A stretch of 32,628 nucleotides of DNA from Bacteroidaceae bacterium (lineage in GTDB: Bacteria > Bacteroidota > Bacteroidia > Bacteroidales > Bacteroidaceae). A model generated the notes under the pieces. It saw nothing but the letters and a program-made list of their open reading frames with translations. It ran no database searches and was not told where the DNA came from. Numbering within the stretch: position 1 is the first letter of the stretch; every line of letters starts with the position of its first letter. Location of the stretch: assembly GCA_017429945.1 (NCBI GenBank), contig JAFRNY010000044.1, positions 1 to 32,628 on the forward strand. The letters run 5' to 3'. A program made the translations under genes and the position numbers. Shown piece by piece: positions 24,144 to 31,700 of the stretch.

Positions 24144-24174
24144 CATTTTTCATTTTTCACTTTTCACTTTTCAT
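24144..24174. repeat. heptamer array (TTTTCAC type) overlapping a stop codon
   Basis: Four units TTTTCAT/TTTTCAC. The TGA of the 244-residue lipoprotein gene (24171-24173) is part of the last unit. The array occupies the 3' side of the five-gene secreted-protein operon. Confidence 0.8.
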
Positions 24175-24905
24175 TCCTCACTCTCCTCCTCTATCCCAAG
24201 TTCCTTGGCATAGGTGGCGCGCCAAATCTTCTGACGGTCCTTGACGAACTCGCGGAGCTTGGCGTAGGTCTTTTGGTCAACAAAGTGAATCTCAGAGCAG
24301 GCCTCGAGGTATTTGGCTGGGGCGTTGGGCGCCACGATTACGGCGGTGACCTTCGTTGGCTCTTTCGTCAGCGGCAGGGCTATCGTTCCTGTCATGATCT
24401 TGCCCTCGCTGCCTTGCAGCACGTAGTAAGCCTTGTCGGCCACGCTGTCGGGCGTGAACTCCATATCGAGGAACACGCGCTCCTCGCCGCCTACGCTGCG
24501 CAGCTTGGGCAGCAGCACAGTGAGGACCTTAGCTTCCGAAGCTACCTTGTACGGCAGACCGGCATCGGCCGTGCAGCGCACGATGCCGCCTTGCATACCG
24601 ACAATCTCCGCCAACGACTTTTCCTCGGCCACCGTATAGGCTGAATCGGCCAGATTGGCCATAATGCCGCGCACGCTCTCAACATTGTTGCCGGCTTCGC
24701 GGTGTGCCTGCTCGGTGATGAGGCGCATCTCGTTCTCGTAGATCGAAGGCACCTTACCGAAGACCGACGTGAGCACCTTGGGCGCCAGCGAATCACTGTC
24801 GGCAACAGCAGTGCTGTCGGCACCACCACCAGCGCCCATCAGTCCGCCCTTGCAGGCAGGCATCAACAGCGCTGCAGCAGCTATGATGAATATTATTTTC
24901 TTCAT
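24171..24905 (-). CDS. predicted lipoprotein of unknown function (244 aa)
   Basis: I do not recognise a family. The N-terminus is a lipoprotein signal with Cys18 in LLMPACKGG, followed by a Gly/Ala/Ser-rich linker (about 19-42). The rest is mixed alpha/beta, with a hydrophobic strand-rich middle (SEAKVLTVLLPKL, ERVFLDMEFTPD, IMTGTIALPLT, VTAVIVAPNAP) and a charged helical C-terminus ending EEESEE. It is the last gene of a five-gene run and overlaps the preceding gene by four bases (ATGA), so the two proteins are probably made together. The stop codon lies in a heptamer repeat; a repeat-driven shift of the C-terminus in relatives is possible. Confidence 0.8.
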   Translation of the reverse strand: MKKIIFIIAAAALLMPACKGGLMGAGGGADSTAVADSDSLAPKVLTSVFGKVPSIYENEMRLITEQAHREAGNNVESVRGIMANLADSAYTVAEEKSLAEIVGMQGGIVRCTADAGLPYKVASEAKVLTVLLPKLRSVGGEERVFLDMEFTPDSVADKAYYVLQGSEGKIMTGTIALPLTKEPTKVTAVIVAPNAPAKYLEACSEIHFVDQKTYAKLREFVKDRQKIWRATYAKELGIEEESEE

Positions 24906-25429
24906 TTCTTTATTATCTTAAACGACCTGTCGTTAGCACGAATGACGTATATGCCAGCAGGCAGCTCGCTCATCGTGATGGTGACAGCGCTTGATGTAAT
25001 AACCGTCCGAGGCTGAACCTGCACGCCGGCGGTGTTGAACACAGCCACCTTCGGTGCCTCGCCCAATCCCTTAATCTGGGCTACGCGCCCATCATAAGCA
25101 AACTCAAAGCTCACCTTCTCCACTGCATCTTCCTTCAGTTCGTCGATGGCGTCGGGCTCAGGTTCGGGCTTGATGGTCTCATCTTCTTCTACCTCAAAGT
25201 AAAATTTCTCGATATCGATGTACTCGCGAGTTATATCAACATATTCGGACTTAATTCTAAGCGTAGTGCCATCCTCGAATGTCACCACAGGCTTTGTTGC
25301 CAACTTAAACTTCTCAACAGCATCGCTATCCTTCAGTTTCAGAACCAACGTGACAGCACCGGCGGCGAAGGTCAGCTGGCTGATGAAGGCGAAGAGCAAG
25401 AGTGATAATATATATTTAATGTGTCGCAT
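24902..25429 (-). CDS. small secreted protein with sorting-type C-terminal domain
   Basis: A 175-residue exported protein (signal peptide to about AFAAG, residue 23). The first half has the pattern LKLKDSDAVEKFKL ... VVTFEDGTTLRIKS ... IDIEKFYFE, resembling the short N-terminal module common in Prevotella surface proteins. An acidic/proline linker (IKPEPEPDAIDEL) follows. The last ~75 residues (VAVFNTAGVQV ... LPAGIYVIRANDRSFKIIKK) look like a type IX secretion (type A) C-terminal sorting domain, with little between the modules. So this could be almost only a sorting domain plus adaptor. Twelve bases separate it from the upstream gene and it overlaps the next by four. Function unknown. Confidence 0.78.
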   Translation of the reverse strand: MRHIKYILSLLLFAFISQLTFAAGAVTLVLKLKDSDAVEKFKLATKPVVTFEDGTTLRIKSEYVDITREYIDIEKFYFEVEEDETIKPEPEPDAIDELKEDAVEKVSFEFAYDGRVAQIKGLGEAPKVAVFNTAGVQVQPRTVITSSAVTITMSELPAGIYVIRANDRSFKIIKK

Positions 25430-25441
25430 GACTCTCTGAGA

Positions 25442-27715
25442 TTATTTAAGTATGACGGGACGGATAGTGAGACCGTACTGGCGGCTGGTATCCATCTGAA
25501 AATACATATATCTTGGATCGGTCTCGTTCTGTATCACGAACTCCATAGCCTGTTTGGCCTTTTCCCAATCGGCCGGGAACAGATAGAGCGAGGAAGTCCA
25601 ATAGTAGCCACGGGGGCGCGCGGTACAGCTGGAACCATTATAGTATCCCGTAATAGGCAGGAAGATTGACTTGCTATTCTTTTTTGATTTCACAAGGTAA
25701 CCTTCAGAACCGTTCTGCGTGGTCCACTCCCACGTGCATTCTTCAACGAGTTCATTAAACTGCGTAGGCGAAGGTATAACCCAATTGCCGCCCCAGATGA
25801 CGTGAGCGGCATCCTGTTCTGTACCTTGGATGCCTTTCTCGCCTCGATAGGGGCTTTGGAAGGTCTCGTAGTCGGCGTTATACTGAGAATAGTTCGTGAG
25901 GAGGTATGTGTCTTTTGTCTCTGTCTCGCCCCAGGCATAGTAATCGCCCGACTCGCCTGAATTGCCAGCGCCAACATTCTTATTAGCCCAAAGCGTACCG
26001 GAAGTAAGACCGAGGTCAATGGCTTCTACATCTTCAGCAATGGGGTTCACAGGAGGATCTACGGGATCATCGCCACCAGGTTCGTCACCGCCCGGTTCGT
26101 CTCCACCCGGCTCTTCGCCGCCACCCTGTTCGGGATCGATATCATCGGGGTTCTCAACAAAGTTCTTAGGATCATTCTTGCCATAGACGGCACGAACGGT
26201 ATAGCCGAGGCTCTTGCTGAAGGATACGAGGTTGAAGAAATCGTCGTAGATAGGCGACATCAGCTCCAGCTGAGTGGCCACACCTGTCTCGCCCTCGCTC
26301 GTCCAGTAGTAGCCCGCCTTACGCTCGTTCTGGACAGAAGAGCCAGCACGGCCGCCAGCAAACGGAAGGAAGATAGAAAACTTACCGCGTGTAAAGCGCA
26401 CGCCCGGGACATCGTTAACCTTATCTTGTGTGGCTGTACAATATTTCTTCAGCTCTTCGAACTCCGCACGTGTAGGCATACGCCATTCACCGCCCCACTT
26501 AGCACGAGCAATGTCATAGTCGGGGTTGCCGCTAATGTTGCCCGAACCGCCATAGGGATAGTGAATCTCAGAGAGAGCGCCCCACGCTACATAATATCCG
26601 AAGTCCGACTCTGTGTTGGCGCCGATATTACGGCTGGCCCACTTGACGCTAAGGCCAAGGTTCACGATGCGATCATCCGGACCGATGGTGAACTCGTGTG
26701 AGGCTTCTTCGAGAATCTTGTTGTCGCCACAGACGGCGAGAGCACGATAGTAATAGGTTGTCTCGTAATCGAGGCCTTCAAGAGTAACCTCTGAGGCAAA
26801 GGCGTCGCCAAGGAGTTCGGCAATAGTATAAGGACCACGTTTCTCGGCATTCTCCTCGTTGGGATCTTCGGTCTTGCCATACAGCAGATAATACTGTATG
26901 TTCTCGCCTTCGCCCTCAACAGTAATGGTGATGGTGGCTGTAGTCCCAGCTACCATTGCCTCATTTGAGGTGATAGTAATAGGCATTACATACTCACCAA
27001 AGACAGGGCGCACCGCCAAATGGCGTGAGCGATAGCCGTCGAGCAGTTTCCAGAGGGTCATATCAATCTCTGCTTCCGGATCAGCGATCAACGGGAAGTT
27101 GAGATATACTGCAGAATCCTTGTTCTCGGCAATAGAGCCTGACCAATAGAAGCCGAAGTCGAGCGAATCGGCATCGGCCTCGCCCATACGTTTGCCCGTA
27201 ACAGGGAAATAGATACAATTCTTCTTCAGCGAATCGGGGGCCTCGGGGTTAGTAACCTTATAGGCACTCTTTTCGACATCCCAAGCCCAGTTCAAAGACA
27301 AAAGCTCTTGGAAATCCTCGATGGTAGGCATGTGCCAAAGGTCGCCCCAATAAGTTTTGGCGACGTCAAACTCTGTATTCGTGATATTCTTCACGCCTGA
27401 AGGAGCATAAAAGTATTTAAGGTCAGTGGAGAGATTCGTGGAATCAGGATTACCCCAGCCAAGAAGGAAACCAACCTCACTCTCAGACGAAGCGCCCAGG
27501 TTCCAGGGAGCCCAGAGCAAACCGCTCTTCAAGCCAAGGTTGACAGCTGAATCGGGAATAGCGGTGTCGGGCATCTGAAATTCCTGAAAACTTATATTGT
27601 CGACCTTCCAAACTGGAACGACGAGAGCTGTGTCATTCAATGTTATCACCATCTTCTGCTGAGCAGAGAGTAGTGTAGAAACTAAGAGAAGGGCGAAAAG
27701 TATAGTTTTTTTCAT
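25442..27715 (-). CDS. secreted protein with three FISUMP-like repeats
   Basis: A 757-residue exported protein (signal to about SAQQ, residue 20). After a short module (MVITLNDTALVVPVWKVDNISF) it has three copies of a domain resembling the 'Fibrobacter succinogenes major paralogous domain': about 57-240, 350-511 and 565-757. Each starts with VNLGL-SG-LWA-NxGA, continues with GYYVAWG and WGGEWRMPT-x-EFxEL, and ends with YYWTS and LxVRPV. Between copies 1 and 2 lies a fibronectin-III-like domain (about 243-345). Between copies 2 and 3 is a GGDEP-repeat linker (about 530-548). The fold is related to C-type-lectin/FGE-like surface domains, suggesting binding rather than catalysis (inference). Start and operon position are clear: 15 bases after the DUF1573 gene. 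Confidence 0.85.
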   Translation of the reverse strand: MKKTILFALLLVSTLLSAQQKMVITLNDTALVVPVWKVDNISFQEFQMPDTAIPDSAVNLGLKSGLLWAPWNLGASSESEVGFLLGWGNPDSTNLSTDLKYFYAPSGVKNITNTEFDVAKTYWGDLWHMPTIEDFQELLSLNWAWDVEKSAYKVTNPEAPDSLKKNCIYFPVTGKRMGEADADSLDFGFYWSGSIAENKDSAVYLNFPLIADPEAEIDMTLWKLLDGYRSRHLAVRPVFGEYVMPITITSNEAMVAGTTATITITVEGEGENIQYYLLYGKTEDPNEENAEKRGPYTIAELLGDAFASEVTLEGLDYETTYYYRALAVCGDNKILEEASHEFTIGPDDRIVNLGLSVKWASRNIGANTESDFGYYVAWGALSEIHYPYGGSGNISGNPDYDIARAKWGGEWRMPTRAEFEELKKYCTATQDKVNDVPGVRFTRGKFSIFLPFAGGRAGSSVQNERKAGYYWTSEGETGVATQLELMSPIYDDFFNLVSFSKSLGYTVRAVYGKNDPKNFVENPDDIDPEQGGGEEPGGDEPGGDEPGGDDPVDPPVNPIAEDVEAIDLGLTSGTLWANKNVGAGNSGESGDYYAWGETETKDTYLLTNYSQYNADYETFQSPYRGEKGIQGTEQDAAHVIWGGNWVIPSPTQFNELVEECTWEWTTQNGSEGYLVKSKKNSKSIFLPITGYYNGSSCTARPRGYYWTSSLYLFPADWEKAKQAMEFVIQNETDPRYMYFQMDTSRQYGLTIRPVILK

Positions 27716-27730
27716 CGTGTAGAAATGCGT

Positions 27731-28150
27731 TTATAGGCTGGAGAAATATGTCGTGAACAGTAAGTCGTTGTACTGTTTCTCTGTATTCGTTCGAACGTGA
27801 ATATAAAATTCATGGGAGCCTAAGCCGTACTTGTTGGCTCCATTGAAGGTGACAGCTATCTCGCCGGACTCGCCCGGAGCGATAGTGTCGGTAGAATAAG
27901 CGACGTGGGTGCATGAACCGCAGTCGGGCTGTACGCCCCAGAGCAGAAGGCCTGCGTCGCCGGTATTTGTGAAACTGTAGCTGAAGCGAAGAGTATCGCT
28001 CAACGCCACCTCACCGAGGTCAAGGACAGTGTCGGTGAACTCGATGACAGCTTGAGGACGCTGATGGTTCTTCTGCCTGCATGATGCTGCTGCCATGAGC
28101 AACAGCACTACAGACAGCAGAAGAAATAGTATGTTACGCAATGATGTCAT
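27731..28150 (-). CDS. DUF1573-family lipoprotein
   Basis: A 139-residue lipoprotein (signal ending AAASC, about residue 24) with a single DUF1573 domain, an ASH/PapD-like beta-sandwich: DLGEVALSDTLRFSYSFTNTGDAGLLL, then QPDCGSCTHVAYS and PGESGEIAVTFN. Many Bacteroidota have several such proteins; their exact role is unknown. I start it at 28150 (MTSLRNILF), because this Met directly precedes a proper signal sequence; the frame is open to 28213 but the extra residues have no signal character and overlap the upstream gene. One base separates it from that gene, implying tight translational coupling. Confidence 0.88.
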   Translation of the reverse strand: MTSLRNILFLLLSVVLLLMAAASCRQKNHQRPQAVIEFTDTVLDLGEVALSDTLRFSYSFTNTGDAGLLLWGVQPDCGSCTHVAYSTDTIAPGESGEIAVTFNGANKYGLGSHEFYIHVRTNTEKQYNDLLFTTYFSSL

Positions 28151-28151
28151 C

Positions 28152-28631
28152 TTAACGACGGACGCCATCGGCATTAAGGTCCAGCAGGGTGAGATACCAC
28201 TTACCCTGGACATAGACAGGATTCAGATAAAGCTTGCTGACGCCAATCTCGTTATCTAAGTCACCATCTTCGATAAGCTGTATAAGAATACCTACTTCGT
28301 TGTTGACATTACTGCGAAGTTGGAAGCTATGGAGCTTAGCGGCGTAGATGGGAATTTGCTTGAGGCCGCGCATGACGCTGTCGCGCTGTTCGCCTTCGAA
28401 AGCGACGATACGATTATCCTTAAAGGCATAGAGCATGTCGGCCATACCATCATAGTCGTGCTCGTTCAGACAAGCTATATACTTATTAACCAGGCCAAGA
28501 ATCTCAGTGGTGTCGGCACCCGAGTATTCCATTGAGGCTGGCGGGATGTATGACGCTTTCTCTTGCTTGTTCTTGCAACCTGCGAAGAGGAGACCGAGAA
28601 GCAAAGCAGAAAGGATGATACGTGATTTCAT
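28152..28631 (-). CDS. NTF2-like lipoprotein
   Basis: A 159-residue lipoprotein (signal ending LLFAGC, Cys19). The remaining part fits an NTF2-like/SnoaL-type fold: a first helix TTEILGLVNKYIACLNEHDYDGMADML, followed by strands and a final VYVQGKWYLTLLDLNADG. Such domains bind small molecules or act as binding modules; no catalytic residues can be argued here. It is the first gene of the five-gene run, about 40 bases downstream of the terminator hairpin of the giant lipoprotein gene. No clear TAnnTTTG promoter is visible in that space (TACTTTTA is a weak match), so read-through from the giant gene may contribute. Confidence 0.75.
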   Translation of the reverse strand: MKSRIILSALLLGLLFAGCKNKQEKASYIPPASMEYSGADTTEILGLVNKYIACLNEHDYDGMADMLYAFKDNRIVAFEGEQRDSVMRGLKQIPIYAAKLHSFQLRSNVNNEVGILIQLIEDGDLDNEIGVSKLYLNPVYVQGKWYLTLLDLNADGVRR

Positions 28632-28669
28632 CTATTCTCTGACGTTAATGAGAAAATGATTAAAAGTAG

Positions 28670-28704
28670 AAAGGGAGGAGGAGACTAACACTCCTCCTCC
28701 CTTT
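28670..28704 (-). terminator. long hairpin after the giant lipoprotein gene
   Basis: A 14-base perfect stem, AAAGGGAGGAGGAG (28670-28683) with CTCCTCCTCCCTTT (28691-28704), and a seven-base loop. It lies 23 bases after the stop codon of the gene at 28728. The T tract on the minus strand is interrupted (TTTCTACTTTT), so termination may be partial. Confidence 0.75.
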
Positions 28705-28727
28705 TTATTCATGACTGGTTGTCGGGA

Positions 28728-31700
28728 TTAACGACGAACCTTGACAGTGGTGTTCTCAAGAGTCTTCACTACGTGGATAGTAACATCCTGGTAGAGGTGA
28801 CCCCACTCGTAGCAAACTGTGATAGGAACGGTTACGTCGAACTCATCAACAGTTGAACGGTTGTTGGTGTACTTAATGCTGCCGTAGAAGGCGGGATCGC
28901 CAATCTGAGCGTTAGCACCGGTGGTAGCATCAGCAGGCACGTAGGTGAACTCAACATTGTTGGAGACGGTAGCCAGGATAGTCTTGGTGATATCGTTGCC
29001 GTTCATGTTGGTGTGCATGATGTTGTTCAGAGGAGCTTCCTGTGCGGGATCGATGATCTCAGTAGCATTACCAATGATGATGTGCTTAACGTTGTAGTAG
29101 TACCAGTAGTCAACGATGAACTTGCCACCATCGGGAACTACGCGGTCGCGACGCTCCTTATTCTGAGTAGAAGCTGCAGTCGGGTTCCACTGCTCACGCC
29201 AGTCGGTGAAGCGAACAAGGTCGTAGAGCGGGAAGATCTGAGTGGTGTTAGCAGCATCCTGAACCTGGAGGCCTTCGCTGAACATGTTGATCGGGCGGAG
29301 GAAGCGAACCTGGAATGCAGGCAGAGTAACCTCGTAGCCGCACTTAGCAGGCAGATCTTTGGGAGCAGCCCACTTGAGGGTGATGCCGAGGTCAACCTTC
29401 AGGAAGTCATCGGTCAGATCGTTGTGAGCCTTGTAGTTGATGAGATCCTCTACGAAGCTGTTGATGTGATCCTGACGGTGAGCAGCCTTGTTCAGGACAA
29501 CCTTCACGTGGTTGATGGTCTGTTCGCCAGACTCGTCGTACTCGAGGTAAGCGATGAGCTCCTTCTTACCGTTAGCGGTAGCATAGAGACCCCATCCGGG
29601 AACCTGCTGGTAGTCACCAACGCTGATGGTGTAAGTTGTGCCGGAGTAGCCCTTAGCCTTGTTGTTAGCCTTGTAGCCATCCTTGTCAGCAGTCAGGACA
29701 ACGAAGCCGAATGTCTTCTCAGCCTTGTCGAGAGCCCACAGCTTGTTAGTGGTAGGATCGTCAACAGTGATGTACTGAGCGAGGTTGTTCTCGTTGAGAA
29801 TGTAGTTGTTGTTGAAGTCAGAGCTGAGGAGGAACTCGAACGGACATGTGCGGCTCTCGCCCCAAGTCTTGATCCAGTCTTCAGGTGAAGGAACATTCAG
29901 GTGAGCCTCGTGGAGAGTCTTCTGAGCGGTCTGAGTGTTCTCATCGTACCAATACTCCTTAATCTTATTGGTGTCGAACTTACCAGTTACGGTCGGGTAC
30001 TGAACAGTCTCCTTAGTAACCTTGATCGTGCCAGCCTTCAGGATGACATATACATCCATGAACTTGCTGCGGTCAGCAGCATTGATGAGCTGATACTTAA
30101 CGACACGTGTGGTTTCGGTCTTGCCGTCGAGAGCGTAAGCCTTCAACTGCTCGCCGCTAACCTGCCAGTCGAGAACCTGAGTCTTGGTACCCTCACCAAT
30201 GAGAGAGCCGGGACGTACGGTGATGTCACCGAGGTACTCGTCAGCCTTGCAAGCAACGAAGGTGGTGTCGCCGTTGTTGATAACCATGCGATACTGCTTC
30301 AGAGCGTCGTCGAGGCCAGAGGTGCAGTACTTGCCACCGTCAACGTCCTTGATGACAGCTTCGTAGCGATCCTCGAAGTCACGCTGTGAGAGGCTATACA
30401 TGTTGTAGAGGTCGTTCTCGAAGGAAGCCCAAGTCTGACGCCATGACCACTTCTCGGGAGTGGGCTGAGCAGCGCACTCGTTGTAGACGTAGTCGAGGCT
30501 GTTGCCAGTCTGGTACTCTACAGTGCGGAAGTCTTCAAGAACAACAGGCTCCTCCTGAGGAGTATCGATGATGACGAGGCGGATGTAGCCGTAGTCGAGG
30601 ACGTGGTCGTTGTGCTTGGTGTCAACCAGCATTACGCGAACCAGAGGAGTACGACCGATGGTGGTGCGATCCTGCTTGGTAGCGCCATACTTGGCAGCAA
30701 GACCCTTAGACTGACCAGCAGCATCGTAACCCATTTCGGGGAGCTGAGGACGGAGAGTCTTACCATCTTCTGCGATAGCAGCGTGAGCAGACTCAGAGGT
30801 AGCGTTATCGGTCATCTTCAGACCGGTGAGCTCGAAGCGGATCTCGAAGCCGTTCTTCTCGAGTTCGGCAGCGGTCATAACCTTTTCAGCAACGTTCTCG
30901 TCGCCAATGCGGTGAACCTCAGCGAGCTTGGAGAGGTCGATAGTGCTGTTCCAAACAACGATATCCTGAGCGGTAGTGGTGCTGGGATCGGAGTTGAGAG
31001 CAGAAACGAGGGGCTGATCCTCGAGAGTTACAGCGGTGAGGCCGTTGCCTTCGCCGAAAACAGTCTCGTCAGCGTCGGTGAAGAGGTGACGGCTAGCAAG
31101 AGCAACGTCGCAAGCACCGCAAGCTGTAGGATTAACAACCTTTGTGAAAGAGCTGGTCAGACCGGCACCCTTGACAGCGGGGTCACCAGCGTTGGTGTGA
31201 GCCAGACGATAGCCGTTAGCATAGGTGGTAGCCAGAAGAGCAGCGTAGTCAGAAGTTACGGTGTTCTTCATCTCGTCGTTAAGAGTAACCTCGGTAGCGA
31301 AGACTGTTACCTGCTCGTCCTCAGCAACGAATGTGCCATCCTCAACGTGACCGATAGCCTTGATCTTAGCGGGATCAACAATATTGAGGTTCAGGTAGAG
31401 GTCGCCGTTCTTAACGTCAGCAGCGGGATCGAAGCTGGCAACGGTGATGTTGCTGTTCTTCTTGTCGGTAGCAGCAGCGCGGGTGCGATACTCACGGTCG
31501 CCAGAGAGAACTGCGAAGTTCTCAACAGTCAGCTTGCTGAGGTCAGCGCTGGAAGGATTGAGGTGGTAGCGAGCCACGAAGTTCTCAACGAGGAAGTCTT
31601 CCTTCTGCTTGCTGAGAGCGGGGTTCTCGAAGCACTGGAGCTTACCGCGGTTGAGCAGGTTCCAAGTGGGATCGTTATCGTCAGCGTTAACCTTGGGCAT

